This document shows, in pieces, positions 38,566 through 49,668 of a stretch of 64,000 nucleotides of DNA. The notes under the pieces are model-generated. The model searched no databases and had not been told where the DNA came from. It saw only the letters and a list, made by a program, of their open reading frames with translations. The translations under genes were made by a program, and so were the position numbers. Origin of the DNA: Hyperoodon ampullatus (Eukaryota > Chordata > Mammalia > Artiodactyla > Ziphiidae); assembly GCA_949752795.1 (NCBI GenBank), contig OX457061.1, positions 126,881,530 to 126,945,529 of the forward strand, read 5' to 3'. The stretch's first letter is position 1. Every line of letters starts with the position of its first letter.

Positions 38566-39024
38566 ATCTGGAGCCTCCAAGAAGAATGGCAAAACCCTTG
38601 CATGTTCAATGGTATTTTTGTAAAAAGATTTTCTGTGACTCTTAAATTAGACAAGGCACACAAAGCTCCTGAAGTTTAGTAGAGACTCAGGAAATTTTAA
38701 TAGTAATAGTTTCTCTCTATGTAATAGACAATGTTAATTCACGTTCTGAATATGCATTCCATATGTTATATTGCTTGTGATACGCCTCTGCTTAACTTTT
38801 TTCTGTTAGTCAATAAATATGGTAGAAATAGGAAAGCTGTCAAAAGGAAAGGAAAAGGAATAGGACTAAAGTTTCCTTAGAGGCAAAAAGGAAGGGTGTA
38901 ACCCAATAAAGAAATCTATAGTAAATATAATGCTTCTGTACAAAAAAAGGGGGGATCAGTTGATGACAAAACAGGACAACAGTAGCCAACAATTTCACTA
39001 GAAGAATCAGGGCAATATATTTGG

Positions 39025-39110
39025 AAGAGGCAGTATATTTTAGTGGATAAGAGCTTGAGTTACAATGACCGAGAGATACCTGGTTTAGATGCTGGCTTCG
39101 GCAAGTTTTT
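39025..39110 (+). repeat. MIR 5' relic
   Basis: ttttagtggataagagcttg ... gatgctggcttcgg fits the tRNA-related MIR head. It is a short fragment. Confidence 0.5.
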
Positions 39111-39216
39111 TTTTAACACTGCAGTGAAATTTCCTCCGCTCCAAGAAGTAAATTATAATAACGTCTTCCTGAAGGGGGCTTCATATCTGGCTAATAAATA
39201 AATCAAAACAATTCCA

Positions 39217-39563
39217 GGGCTTCCCTGGTAGCGCAGTGGTTGAGAATCTGCCTGCTAATGGAGGGGACACGGGTTCGAGCCCTGTTCTGGGAGGATCCCA
39301 CATGCCGCGGAGCAACTAGGCCCGTGAGCCACAACTACTGAGCCTGCGTGTCTGGAGCCTGTGCTCCGCAACAAGAGAGGCCGCGATAGTGAGAGGCCGC
39401 GATAGTGAGAGGCCCGCACACTGCGATGAAGAGTGGCCCCCACTCGCCACAACTAGAGAAAGCCCTCGCACAGAAACGGAGACCCAACACAGCAAAAATA
39501 AATAAATTAATTAATAAACTCCTACCCCCAACATCTTCTTAAACAACAACAACAACAACAAAA
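39217..39563 (+). mobile_element. Older, longer CHR-family SINE
   Basis: A sense copy with the extended 3' part (gaagagtggcccccactcgc ... ataaataaatt) that the short young copies lack, so a different subfamily. Likely duplication aattcca at 39210-39216 and 39564-39570. Internal tandem duplication gaggccgcgatagtga is at about 39376-39411. The tail ends in (AAC)n at 39544-39560. Confidence 0.9.
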
Positions 39564-39570
39564 AATTCCA

Positions 39571-40266
39571 AGCTTGCCAAAATCCTTTAATTAAGTCTTG
39601 CTTTCAATAGACAGTTTTACAGCTAAGCACATAGTAAAATACTTGCGTGCGTCAAGGGTAAATTTACCATCCCAGTGTAACTAACTCACTTAAATTACCT
39701 TAATCATTGAGGATCATCTAACTCCATAATTCTAGAAAGTAATTTTAAAGGAGTGCATATGCTTATTTCTTATAGAAATATAACTACCTTTCTATAATTC
39801 TTGCCTCTTGCTTGATTTATATTTAAATTTTCTATATTTTGTAACTGACATAACACATTACTTTGGTGTTCTCAAAAATAGTCATGCATTTATACGAAGG
39901 GGGTAAATTCAGATGTCATGTATATTGAATTAGAACTGCTGAGCAGAGGGGCTGGGAGTCTGTTTTTAAGAAGCCACCCAGTCAATAATTATCTGCACTG
40001 TGATATGAGGACTTTTGCTTTCCTGCCCATGGAAGAGCTTATCTTTTGCTTAAGGACGCCAGACCCAGAATGGAGATTAAACAGATGAACTTAACCTCAA
40101 ATATTGGTCTCTTTAATACCAAATTTTTACAAATTGGACCATATATCTTAAGAATATAAATGATTGCTCTAAAATATAATAATATTGATTATGTAAAACC
40201 ATTTTATCATCAAAACTTGCTGAGATAATACATAAAACCTAACATCTGTCCCTGAAATAGCTGATC
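39571..40266. other. Intron 1, unique sequence
   Basis: No recognised feature. Confidence 0.55.
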
Positions 40267-40282
40267 AAAATACTTAAAGTGA

Positions 40283-40481
40283 GGGCTTCCCTGGTGGCGC
40301 AGTGGTTGAGAGTCCGCCTGCCGATGCAGGGGACACGGGCTCGTGCCCCGGTCCGGGAGGATCCCACATGCCGCAGAACGGCTAGGCCCGTGAGCCATGG
40401 CCGCTGGACCTGCGCATCCGGAGCCTGTGCTCCGCAACAGAGAGGCCACAACAGTGAGAGGCCCGCGTACCACACACACAA
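40283..40481 (+). mobile_element. CHR SINE with 16-bp TSD
   Basis: A sense copy with the perfect duplication aaaatacttaaagtga at 40267-40282 and 40482-40497. The tail is a short ACAC run. Among the best-preserved insertions here. Confidence 0.97.
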
Positions 40482-40497
40482 AAAATACTTAAAGTGA

Positions 40498-41841
40498 ATT
40501 TTCAGGTTTGCTCCAATCCAGCTTTTTAATCTCTGACTTTTTTTCTTTTTAAATCTCTGGTATTCTTTATCTGTTCCAGAATCATGGCAAATCATTGCAT
40601 TTCTTTAAAAGCTTGTTATCATTGGTAACTTTGAATAATCCCTGAAATATAATTTAAATATTCTATAAATGTTTATTTTGATACATTGGCATATAAATGT
40701 TAATATAAAAACCATACATGGCACACAGAATATAGTATTAATTACTTCCAAATAATTGCACTAGAATGAATAAAAAGGGAGAAAATTTCTATTCATTCAA
40801 GTACAATTATTTGGAAGTAATAATTGGGAGAAAGCAACCTGATTTTTACAAACTAAATCATTTACTGTACTGGCCTAAATTACCTAATGACTTTTATTTC
40901 TGTGGTGAAATGTAACTGCCTCACAATTAATAAGACAAAAAAGTAAGTTTCAACTGCAAATGAGATCCTGAAATCTCAAGATAAAATTAAGATTCTTGAG
41001 CCAACAGTGATGGAAAGTAGCTGCATTTTAGGTCCTCATTCAATATTTGAAAAACAATATAAGTAAATAAAATTTTCTAGGAATTAATACTTCGTAAATG
41101 AGTAAATAACATTATTTTGTGCCAAAGTTTAACCAAATAGTTATGCTGTATTTTTTGCATAAAGATTTTGCATTAAAAATTAAAGGCTTCCTGAAAGCAT
41201 ATTTCATAATACAGATTTCCAGACCATCATCATCAACACAGCACATTTATGTGTAATTTCCAAGACCATGTGAAATGGATATCTTTTCAAACAATGTATA
41301 TTTAGATAACTCAGTGTCTATGTAGGCTCTTCCAAAGTTCCTGGACTATTAGAGCAATTGGGTCAAAATGATTCGTACAAGGAAGAAAAATAAAATGACT
41401 AAACTGAGTTTTGCATTTGCTTAAATTCAACAGATAATTAGTCAAAAATGAACTGTACTTTATGAAGATATCATAGATTTAAAATAAAAATTAACAATCA
41501 GGTTTATTTTTAGTTCCTTATAGAAAATAAATATGGAGACAAAAACATCTTGTTATAACTTCAGTTAGAATTCTGAGTCAGGTTACTTAAGAAAGTAGGC
41601 GTCACTAAATTGCCTCTAGAGAACAATACATTACTTCAAAATTAGCACGAATTTGACATTTAAGAGTATTAACTTTGTTTAAGGGTTACACTGAGCATCT
41701 ACTAATTAAAACTTTAATGAAGATAAATTAGAACACCAATATTTCCTGTTGGAAATGTCAAGTCCTGCAAATGAAATTTTATAAACAAGGTTCAGATCTC
41801 AAAGGACTGGAAAGTTCTACAGAAATAGCCATTATACTTAC
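40498..41841. other. Intron 1 proximal to exon 1; holds inverted repeat
   Basis: AT-rich unique sequence apart from the inverted repeat at 40741-40821. Confidence 0.55.
40741..40821. repeat. Perfect 18-bp inverted repeat, hairpin-forming
   Basis: attacttccaaataattg at 40741-40758 is the exact complement of caattatttggaagtaat at 40804-40821. The inner parts (gaatgaata / tattcattc) also pair. The whole 81-bp unit could be a short non-autonomous DNA element of a family I do not recognise. Confidence 0.9.
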
Positions 41842-41859
41842 ATAGTCTCCACAGAACAT
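41842..41859 (-). CDS. ANXA10: ANXA10 coding exon 1 (start codon exon)
   Basis: Read on the minus strand, the ATG at 41859 opens MFCGDY and is followed directly by the splice donor gtaagt (41836-41841). These six residues are the N-terminus of annexin A10, a member of the calcium/phospholipid-binding annexin family that is expressed mainly in gastric epithelium. The exon ends in phase 0, matching exon 2, which begins with GTG (V7). The start has A at -3, a usable Kozak context, and no competing upstream in-frame ATG was noted nearby. Intron 1 then runs about 28.9 kb down to 12945. The exon is too short to identify alone. The call rests on the exact donor, the matching phase and the joined product with exons 2 and 3. 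Confidence 0.9.
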
Positions 41860-42032
41860 TTTGCTGATAGTGGTTAAGTTCAGAGCAGTTCAGAAGGTCT
41901 TTGGTGTGTGGTCAGATGAATAGACTTGTTTCACTGTGTCGCTAGAACAAAGTGAATTTCACTGTTCAATCCAATTTAAATATGTCCACTGTCCACCTCA
42001 GTTTCTCAGGCAAGAAAATGAAGGGTCAGTTC
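41860..42032 (-). other. ANXA10: ANXA10 5'UTR (approximate extent)
   Basis: This is the sequence between the start codon and a point about 30 bp downstream of the nearer TATA-like box. On the minus strand it is AT-rich and ends ctatcagcaaa before ATG. No splice acceptor is evident, so the leader and the first codons probably share exon 1. The start site is inferred only from TATA spacing and could be off by tens of bases, or could shift by 59 bp if the farther box is used. Confidence 0.55.
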
Positions 42033-42059
42033 TGGACACAGCAGGTCTCGAGACACAGC

Positions 42060-42066
42060 ATTTATA
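42060..42066 (-). promoter_or_regulatory. TATA-like box, proximal copy, ANXA10 promoter
   Basis: TATAAAT on the minus strand in context aagTATAAATgctg, 201 bp upstream of the ATG. It lies in the proximal copy of a 59-bp tandem duplication. No functional data are available here. The assignment rests on motif and position upstream of exon 1. Confidence 0.5.
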
Positions 42067-42118
42067 CTTAGCTACCAGTCACAGGTGAGTAGGCAGAATT
42101 TATGAGTAGGCACAAAAC

Positions 42119-42125
42119 ATTTATA
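42119..42125 (-). promoter_or_regulatory. TATA-like box, distal duplicate copy
   Basis: This is an identical TATAAAT in the second copy of the 59-bp duplication, 59 bp further upstream of ANXA10 exon 1. The flanking block, gtgactggtagctaag on the minus strand, is also identical to the proximal copy, so any bound factor sites would be duplicated too. Confidence 0.4.
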
Positions 42126-42132
42126 CTTAGCT

Positions 42133-43679
42133 ACCAGTCACAGGTGAGTAGGCACAAAACAAATAGAACCAGTAGCCTAGCCCCTGGCCCCATGTTGATA
42201 TAAGAAACATAAATGAGCTAACCAATGAAAGAAGTGTAATCTTTTGAGAAAGCTGGTGACTTACGGAAAGTAGGTTGATTAACCACGAAGTTAATGATTT
42301 ATTTTCTGCTGCGTGAAGTTGGTAGATTTTATGTGCATCTATACCATTCTCTAAATATTTTGAACTATTATGTATCCCGTCATATGTTAAAAAATAATTG
42401 ATTTAGGACAGAATTGATTACCCAGCAGGAAAAGTCTTTGGAGAAGTCATATATGCACCATCATTTTCACACTTTCATATATATATTATTTTAATATTTA
42501 ACTTTATTACTTTTTAAGGAAACAAAATTTAAAAATACCTTCAACACCCAATATATTGTTAGGAAATATCTATAATCATAAGTTTCATACATTATTCCAA
42601 AAATCACACAATAAATGTGTATTATATCATTTTACTGCCACTTGCCAGTTAGGGAACAATACAGTGTTCATTTAGTCTATAAAATTTTTAAAAGATTTTG
42701 AAGACAAATTAGGCATAAATAATTCTTGGTTGAAAGAACAGAGAATGTTAAGTATTAACTGGTCATCCATAACTCTAGGACCACTTTCCCCCAAATAAAT
42801 CTGATGTTAAAATATGAAAAAATCATTAAGCAGGATGTTTTAATTTAATATATATATTATGAACAGAAAAATGTCTGATTTCTGCAGAGTTCAATTTATA
42901 ATAGAATATGATTAACTTAATAATATACTTAGTACTGTGAAAGATGTAAAGAAGCATGTCTGCTTTCAAGGAAGTTAAAATCTAGTAAGTCATACTATGT
43001 ACATGTATGTGTGTGTATGCACATCTGTATTTGTGTCTGGATTTGATTCTTGTGTTTTTTCTGTGTAGATTTAGAGAGCATATGGTAATTACTAAATAAT
43101 AGTTATATGTATAGGATTCAGAATTTTAAAACAAATTTATGATTATTTTCTTTTTATGATTATTTTCAAGGGTTATGTGATTTATGGCTTTAATTATAGA
43201 CTCAGTGTGACAATGTGAAATAAAAATTGTCAAAAAATTTGAAGCAAACATATGTTCTTTAAATATCAGATAATTGAGAGAAAAGAGATTTGATAATATT
43301 CCCTAATTTCCTGCCAAACAATTATTACTTACTGTTTATTTTTATTCATCATTATTTTATGATTTAGCTTTTTTTTTAAAAAAAATGTACCCAGTTTAAA
43401 CTATAATGTCTGGGATTTGTTTTATAATAGTTTTGTAAATAAAGGTTTGGGAGATATTAATCAAGTATGGAAAAATCTTGAAAACTGTTCAGAAGATAGA
43501 AGTCCATTAGATAATTCTGTTTTTTATGCATTTGAACATTTTCATAGTAAAATTTTAAACATTTTGCATTTAACTTTACTCATATTTAACTATGCTTTGA
43601 GTGTCTGCTGTATGAAAAGTAATAAATGCTAACTATACTTGAGCTTTCACTCTCTATGAGACACTGTTTCACTTGAATT
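42133..43679. other. Upstream intergenic, AT-rich
   Basis: No recognised feature upstream of the promoter duplication. Confidence 0.5.
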
Positions 43680-43860
43680 TACCTGTATAAATAAATTTAA
43701 TCCTCACAACAACACTACGGGCTAGGTACTATTATCGCCCATATTTTAGAGGGGAGAACACTGAGGTACTGTGTAGTCAGAAAAGGTGCCGAAGATCACA
43801 CTCTAAAAAGGAGTAGACATTTCAGCCTTGACAGTCCAGTGTCAGGACTTCTAACCTCAG
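43680..43860 (-). repeat. MIR relic
   Basis: Antisense MIR: taatcctcacaacaacacta, then tttagaggggagaacactga and diverged head sequence. Confidence 0.6.
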
Positions 43861-43922
43861 TCTTTATGCTGTTCAGGTGCTCTGTGAACCTCAGTCTCTG
43901 TGCTGTGTAGGTACTCTGTGAA
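43855..43922. repeat. 34-bp tandem duplication
   Basis: cctcagtctttatgctgttc... (43855-43888) is followed at once by cctcagtctctgtgctgtgt... (43889-43922), with about five mismatches. Confidence 0.85.
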
Positions 43923-43929
43923 TAAAGCA

Positions 43930-44220
43930 AGACAACTGTTAAAAAATTTAAAAAGCACATTTCTTGATTCAAAGGATTTATATTTTGATAGGTGGATAAA
44001 ATTAATAGAATACAAGATGAGAAGCAGTAGGTGCCGTGAGCAAGTTACAAAAGACGTTATGGACAATTCCATGAGAGGCAAGTTCTTTTAGGCTGCAGGT
44101 AAATCCAGAAGCCTTCCCAGATGAAGTGGCGTTTGAAATGTAGCTTAGAGATGGAAGAAAAGCCTTCCAGGTAGGGAAACCCGGAAACTAGCGCTCACAT
44201 GGATAGGGTAGGGAGGTGGA
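43930..44220 (-). repeat. Possible L2 relic
   Basis: ccttcccagatgaagtggcg and agccttccaggtagggaaac follow an antisense L2 3' order. Diverged. Confidence 0.45.
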
Positions 44221-44542
44221 GGTCATGCAATGTGTACTGTGATTGTATCAGTTCTAAATCTGACCCTGAATAGTTAGTTATATATGGCCAACAATAAAAT
44301 GCATTTTTTTCTGCTTCATTTTTTGGAGTTAAAATTCAATGTGATAGACTCAAAGGAGAAGTATTAGCAGCATCCAATATCTTGGAATGAATATGTCCCC
44401 TGGTCATAAATCAATACGTCCTGGATCAGAGAGGATCACATCTTTTTAGCCAAATCAGTCTAAAAATACAGAATGACTTGTAGGCCAAGAAGACATGATC
44501 CTAACCAATCAAAGTTAATAATTTGTTTAAAAAAATAATGTG

Positions 44543-44717
44543 GGCCTTCCCTGGTGGCTCAGTGGTTAAGAATGCGCCTGCCAATGCAGGGGACAGGGGT
44601 TCGAGCCCTGGTCCAGGAAGATCCCACATGCCGTGGAGCAACTGGGCCCATGTGCCACAACTACTGAGCCTGCGCTCTAGAGCCCACGTGCCACGACTAC
44701 TGCAGCCGTGAAAAAAA
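44543..44717 (+). mobile_element. CHR-family SINE, older variant, with TSD
   Basis: A sense copy with the older-type sequence gagcaactgggcccatgtgc and ctctagagcccacgtgccac. The duplication aaaaaataatgtgg is at 44530-44543 and 44718-44731. Confidence 0.92.
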
Positions 44718-44731
44718 AAAAAATAATGTGG

Positions 44732-45324
44732 ATGAATTCAAAGGCAGGTGGGTCAGTTAGTAAAGCATAGACAAGTGGGGCAAGGATTGGTGGCACCCAT
44801 GTAATAATTACATACTTAGATGGCACATCGGCCCAAGTACCAGGCATGTGGGGTCTTTTGCTAAGTGCACATGCACTTATGCTTGTGGTAGGTTGTACTA
44901 TTGTTCACGATGACTCACTCTCTTCACTTCTGCTATATGGTGTGTATTACTTCTATGCCCCTTCGATTTGGGGTTTGGTCATGTGCCCTGCTTCAGCCAG
45001 TGGAATATGAGCAGGCAATTTGATAGCACACCTGAGCACAAACGTTTAGACACATTGTAACTTTCTGTCCCTCTCTGCAAAAACAGTGCGTGCCAGAATA
45101 GAAGAAGCTTAAATGAGAGGCCAGGGGAGCAGCCTCTTAGATCTGCCTTAGCTAACGAACGCAGTCTCAGTTTTGGCAATAGTCGTCCTAGTCTCAACAT
45201 TAACTTTACGATTTTTATCTTCTGATAACTATTCAGCAACGATCTTCTAGCTAAAATTTGAATGCCTGTGTAGTGCGCCATACCAAACAAGCATTTAATC
45301 CTCCTGAGTGTCTAGTTTCATATT
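44732..45324. other. Intergenic, unique sequence
   Basis: No recognised feature. Confidence 0.5.
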
Positions 45325-45440
45325 ATTCATTCAATTTATTAGCAAATATTTATTAGGCAGCTAACATGTGCCTGGAGATGCACTGGGTGCTTGGGGTACT
45401 TCATTGAACAAGACAAAGATCCCTGCCTTGTGGTGCTTTT
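45325..45440 (-). repeat. L2 3'-end relic
   Basis: Antisense L2 end: tattcattcaatttattagc, caaatatttattaggcagct, then atccctgccttgtggtgct. Confidence 0.65.
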
Positions 45441-46109
45441 ATTTATTAATGAATAATTTGGAATTTTTATTTTATATGTGATTCAAAAAAGTGTAATTAA
45501 TGTATGTTGTTTGATGCAGGCTTATGCATACTCATGTATAATGGTACTCCCCCTTGAGCAGTACTCACTGCCTGCAACATCGTAAGAAGGCAGCTCTAAA
45601 TAGCACAAATTTCCTTCCCGTTAGGCAGTGGTCTTCAAACCATTTGGCATCAGTGAAGTTTGAAAAACTATGTACCTCTTTATCCTTTTAAAAATGTGGC
45701 ATATAAACACTTTAATTCAAGATGAGATAGTTGCAGTTTGGTTTTTAGTCTTCCAAAAGCATTCAGTGAGATCCAAAACCCAGAGCAATTCAACACCCAC
45801 AATCATTCACATAAAAATGTGCGACAAGACCGTGTTTAACAGTTGAATATTTAGCATCTTCCCTCTCTCTCTCTGAACCCCTATTTCCATTTTGTTTCCC
45901 TTATGTTTATCACGAGGTGATTTATGTTTGAATATCTTTTGAGGTCACCTTATCATTTATTTACAAATTATGTATATACATTTTTTTCTCTAATCTTGCC
46001 TGTAATGATTTCTATTTTTATTTACATCTGGAAGCCACTGGCTCTTTTCCATGAATCTTTGCTAATTTTCATAAGTAACTGTAATATAAATTATCTGCAA
46101 GTAACTATA
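45441..46109. other. Intergenic, unique sequence
   Basis: No recognised feature. Confidence 0.5.
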
Positions 46110-47450
46110 TCCGTTTAAAGTGTATAATTTGGTGGGTTTTGAAGGTGTACGCATCTGTGAAGCTAAATCCACAATCAAGGTTCAGGTCATTTCCACCAGC
46201 CATGATGTTTTCCCACTGCCCTCCTGTAGTTTCTCCCCCAATCCAGGAAACCTCTTGCCCCAGGAAACCACTGGTCTGTCTTCTGCCGCTATAGATTAGT
46301 TTGTTTTACCTAGAATTTCATATAAATAGAATCATATGATATGTACTCATTTTTTCAGCATAATATTTTTGAGATTCATTTATACTGTGTATATATCAAG
46401 AGCTCCTTTCTATTTATTTATTGCTGAGTAATATTCCATTGTATGGATATACTACCTATTATCTACCCACTTACCTGATAATTATCTGCTGTTATAAATA
46501 AAAATGCCTTCATGCCAACACTTGATATTATCATCTTTTAAAATTTTAGTCATCTAATTGTGTAGCTGTATCACGTTGTGATTCTAATGTACAAATTCTT
46601 TTTGACTAAGAATATAGCATATCTTTTCATATGCTAAATGGCCATTTTTACATCTTCTTATATAAATTGTTCAGATCTTGTATCCATTTTCCAACTGAGT
46701 TGATGGTTTTAGTGTTGAGTTTCAAGAGATCTTTGTACATTGTAAATACACATTCCTTATCAGCTGTGATTTACAAATTCTTGCTCTCAGTGTATGCCTT
46801 GTCTTTTCATTTGTGACATGGTGTCTTACGATAGGAAAGACTTTTTTGTTTATTTTTAATCATTGGAAAAAGTCCAATTAATAATTTTTAACTCATATTT
46901 TTTTTACTCTAAAAGATTTTTGCCTACTCCATTGTCACAATGTTTCTTTTAGAAGTTTATAGTTATATCTCCTATGATATACATGATCAGTACTCACATT
47001 TGTATGGTATAAAGTAGAAGTCATGTCTCATCTTTCTCCCCATAGGGAAACTCAGTTGTTACAGCACCATTTGTTTAAAAGATTTTCTTTTCCTCCATGG
47101 ATTTATCCTGGCACTTTGGTCAAACATTATTTTACCATATATGTGTGGGTCTAGTACTGACTCTATATTATGCTCCATTGCTCTAAATCTGTGATCTTTC
47201 ACCAGTACCACACCGTCTTAATGAATAACTGTACTCTATAATAAGTGTGGAAATGAAGTAATGTGAGTTCTCCAACTTTACTGGTGTCCCCCTCCGCCAC
47301 CCCTTCCTTCTCCTCCTCGTCCTCTTCGTCCTCCTTTAATTGCTTTGGCTTCTGTAAGTTATTGCCATTATTTTATGAGTTTTAAAACAGCTTGTCAGTT
47401 TCTTCAAAAAAGCCTGCTGGAAGCTTGATTGAGATTGCATTGAACTTATA
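46110..47450 (-). mobile_element. Old L1, antisense, 3' part
   Basis: 3'UTR from about 46110, then ORF2 C-terminal region (gctgagtaatattccattgt near 46425) and the part ending gattgagattgcattgaact at 47447. The sequence stops at a TA where mariner is inserted. Confidence 0.85.
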
Positions 47451-48495
47451 TTGGGCGGGCCAAAAGGTTTTTTCCAGTAGAATGGCTCTAGTAGCAGTTA
47501 GTTGTCTTTAACTTTATTTGAAATAATTTCATTAGATTGTATGTGACAGCTGTCACATCAGCGTGCATTTAAAAAAAGACTTATCAAAATTGGTGAATTT
47601 TTGTGTAGCCATTTTAATATTGAAGATGGAAGAAAAAAAGTAACATTTCCGGCATATTGTGCTTGATTATTTCAAGAAAGGTGAAAACTCAACTGAAACA
47701 CACACACAAAAGATTTATGCAGTGTATGGAGAAGGTGCTGTGATGGATCGAACATGTCAGAAGTGGTTTGTGAAGTTTTGTGCTGGAGATTTCTCGCTGG
47801 ACAATGCTCCACGGTTGGGTAGACCAGTTGAAGTTGATAGAGATCAAATCAAGACATTAATTGAGAACAATCAATGTTATAGCATGCGGGAGAGAGCCGA
47901 CATACTCAAAACATCCAAATCAACCGTTGAAAATCATTTGCACCTGCTTGGTTATGTGAATCGCTTTGATGTTTGGGTTCCACATAAGTTCAGTGAAAAA
48001 AACCTTCTTGACAGTATTTCCGCATGATATTCTCTACTTAAATGTAATGAAAACATTATGATGTAAAAAAAATTGTGATGGGCAATGAAAAGTGGATACT
48101 GTACAACGATGTGGAATGGAAGAGATTGTCGGGCAAGCGAAATGAATCACCACCAACCACACCAAAGGCTGGTCTTCATCCAAAGAAGGTGATGTTGTGT
48201 ATATGGTGGGATTGGAAGGGAGTCCTCTATTATGAGCTCCTTCTGGAAAACCAAACGATTAATTCCAAAAAGTACTGCTCCCAATTAGACCAACTGAAAG
48301 CAGCACTAGATGGAAAGCATCCAGAATCAGTCAAGAGAAAATGCATAATCTTCCATCAGATTAACGCAAGACCCCATGGTTCTTTGATGACCAGGCAAAA
48401 GCTGTTACAGCTTGTCTGAGAAGTTCTGATTCATCTGCAGTATTCACCAGACATTGCACCTTCAGATTTTCATTTATTTTGGTCTTTACAAAATT
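47451..48495 (+). pseudogene. Mariner (Tc1/mariner) transposase relic
   Basis: The left end is TTGGGCGGGCCAAAAGG next to a target TA at 47449-47450, inside an old L1. The transposase starts about 47600. The helix-turn-helix half is open at 47659-48027 (CQKWFVKFCAGDFSLDNAPR then GRPVEVD); after a frame change the catalytic half follows at 48075-48419, then a stop and the tail to about 48495. Family landmarks KVMLCIWWDWKG and SPDIAPSD are visible. Of the three catalytic Asp residues (D,D34D), the first is Asn (GNEKW, codon 48084-48086), the second Ile (HQINARPH, codon 48360-48362), and only the third (PSD, codon 48465-48467) remains. The right terminal repeat is missing. It resembles the Hsmar1 type. 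Cannot be active. Confidence 0.93.
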
Positions 48496-49668
48496 CTCTT
48501 TTTGTTTTTAGTTTATTTTTATTTATTTATTTAATTTTTGAATTTTATTTTATTTACTTTTTTATACAGCAGGTTCTTATTAGTCATCAATTTTATACAC
48601 ATCAGTGTATACATGTCAATCCCAATCTCCCAATTCAGCACACCACCATCCCCAGCCCCCTGCGGCTTTCCGCCTTGGAATCCATATGTTTGTTCTCTAC
48701 ATCTGTGTATCAACTTCTGCCCTGCAGACCGGTTCATCTGTACCATTTTTCTAGGTTCCACATACATGTGTTAATATACGATATTTGTTTTTCTCTTTCT
48801 GACTTCCTTCACTCTGTATGACAGTCTCTGGATCCATCCACGTCTCAACAAATTACTCAGTTTCATTCCTTTTTATGGCTAATATTCCATTGTATATATG
48901 TACCACAACTTCTTTATCCATTCGTATGTCGATGGACATTTAGTTTGCTTCCATGACCTGGCTATTGTAAATAGTGCTGCAGTGAACATTGGGGTGCATG
49001 TGTCTTTTTGAATTATGGTTTTCTCTGGGTATATGCCCAGTAGTGGGATTGCTGGGTCATATGGTAATTTTATTTTTAGTTTTTTAAGGAACCTCCATAC
49101 TGTTCTCCATAGTGGCTGTATCAATTTACATTCCCACCAACAGTGCAAGAGTGTTCCCTTTTCTCCACACCCTTTCCAGCATTTATTGTTTGTAGATGTT
49201 TTGATGATGGCCATTCTGACTGGTGGGTGGTACCTCATTGTAGTTTTGATTTGCATTTCTCTAATAGTTAGTGATGTTGAGCATCTTTTCATGTGCCTAC
49301 TGGCCATGTGTATGTCTTCTTTGGAGAAATGTCTATTTAGGTCTTCTGCCCAGTTTTCAGTTGGGTTGTTTGTTTTTTTGTTGTTGAGTTATATGAGCTG
49401 TTTGTATATTTTGGAGATAAGCCCTTTTCAGTCACATCATTTCCAAGTACTTTCTCCTGTTCCGTAGGTTGTCTTTTAGGTTTTTTTGTTTATTTGTTTG
49501 TTTTATGGTTTCCTTTGCTGTACAAAAGCTTGTAAGTTTGATTAGGTCCCATTTGTTTATTTTTGTTTTTATTTCTATTGCCTTGGCAGACTGACCTAAG
49601 AAAATATTGGTAAGATTTATGTCAGAGAATGTGTTGCCTACCCTCTCTTCTAGGAGTTTTATGGATTG
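48496..49668 (-). mobile_element. Younger L1 3' fragment over mariner end
   Basis: Antisense: poly-T/TTTA region at 48496-48565, 3'UTR, then the ORF2 C-terminal region with a 142-codon open stretch at 49307-48879 ([20 protein letters not shown]). It is 5'-truncated at about 49668. The end matches 1-180 of this window. No convincing target duplication. Confidence 0.93.

Larger units (their letters stand above)
42059..42132. repeat. 59-bp tandem duplication in ANXA10 promoter
   Basis: A block beginning catttatacttagctacc starts at 42059 and again at 42118, a period of 59 bp. About 36 bp from the start of each copy are identical. The unit end aggcacaaaac is also repeated. The near-identity suggests a recent duplication. 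Confidence 0.9.
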
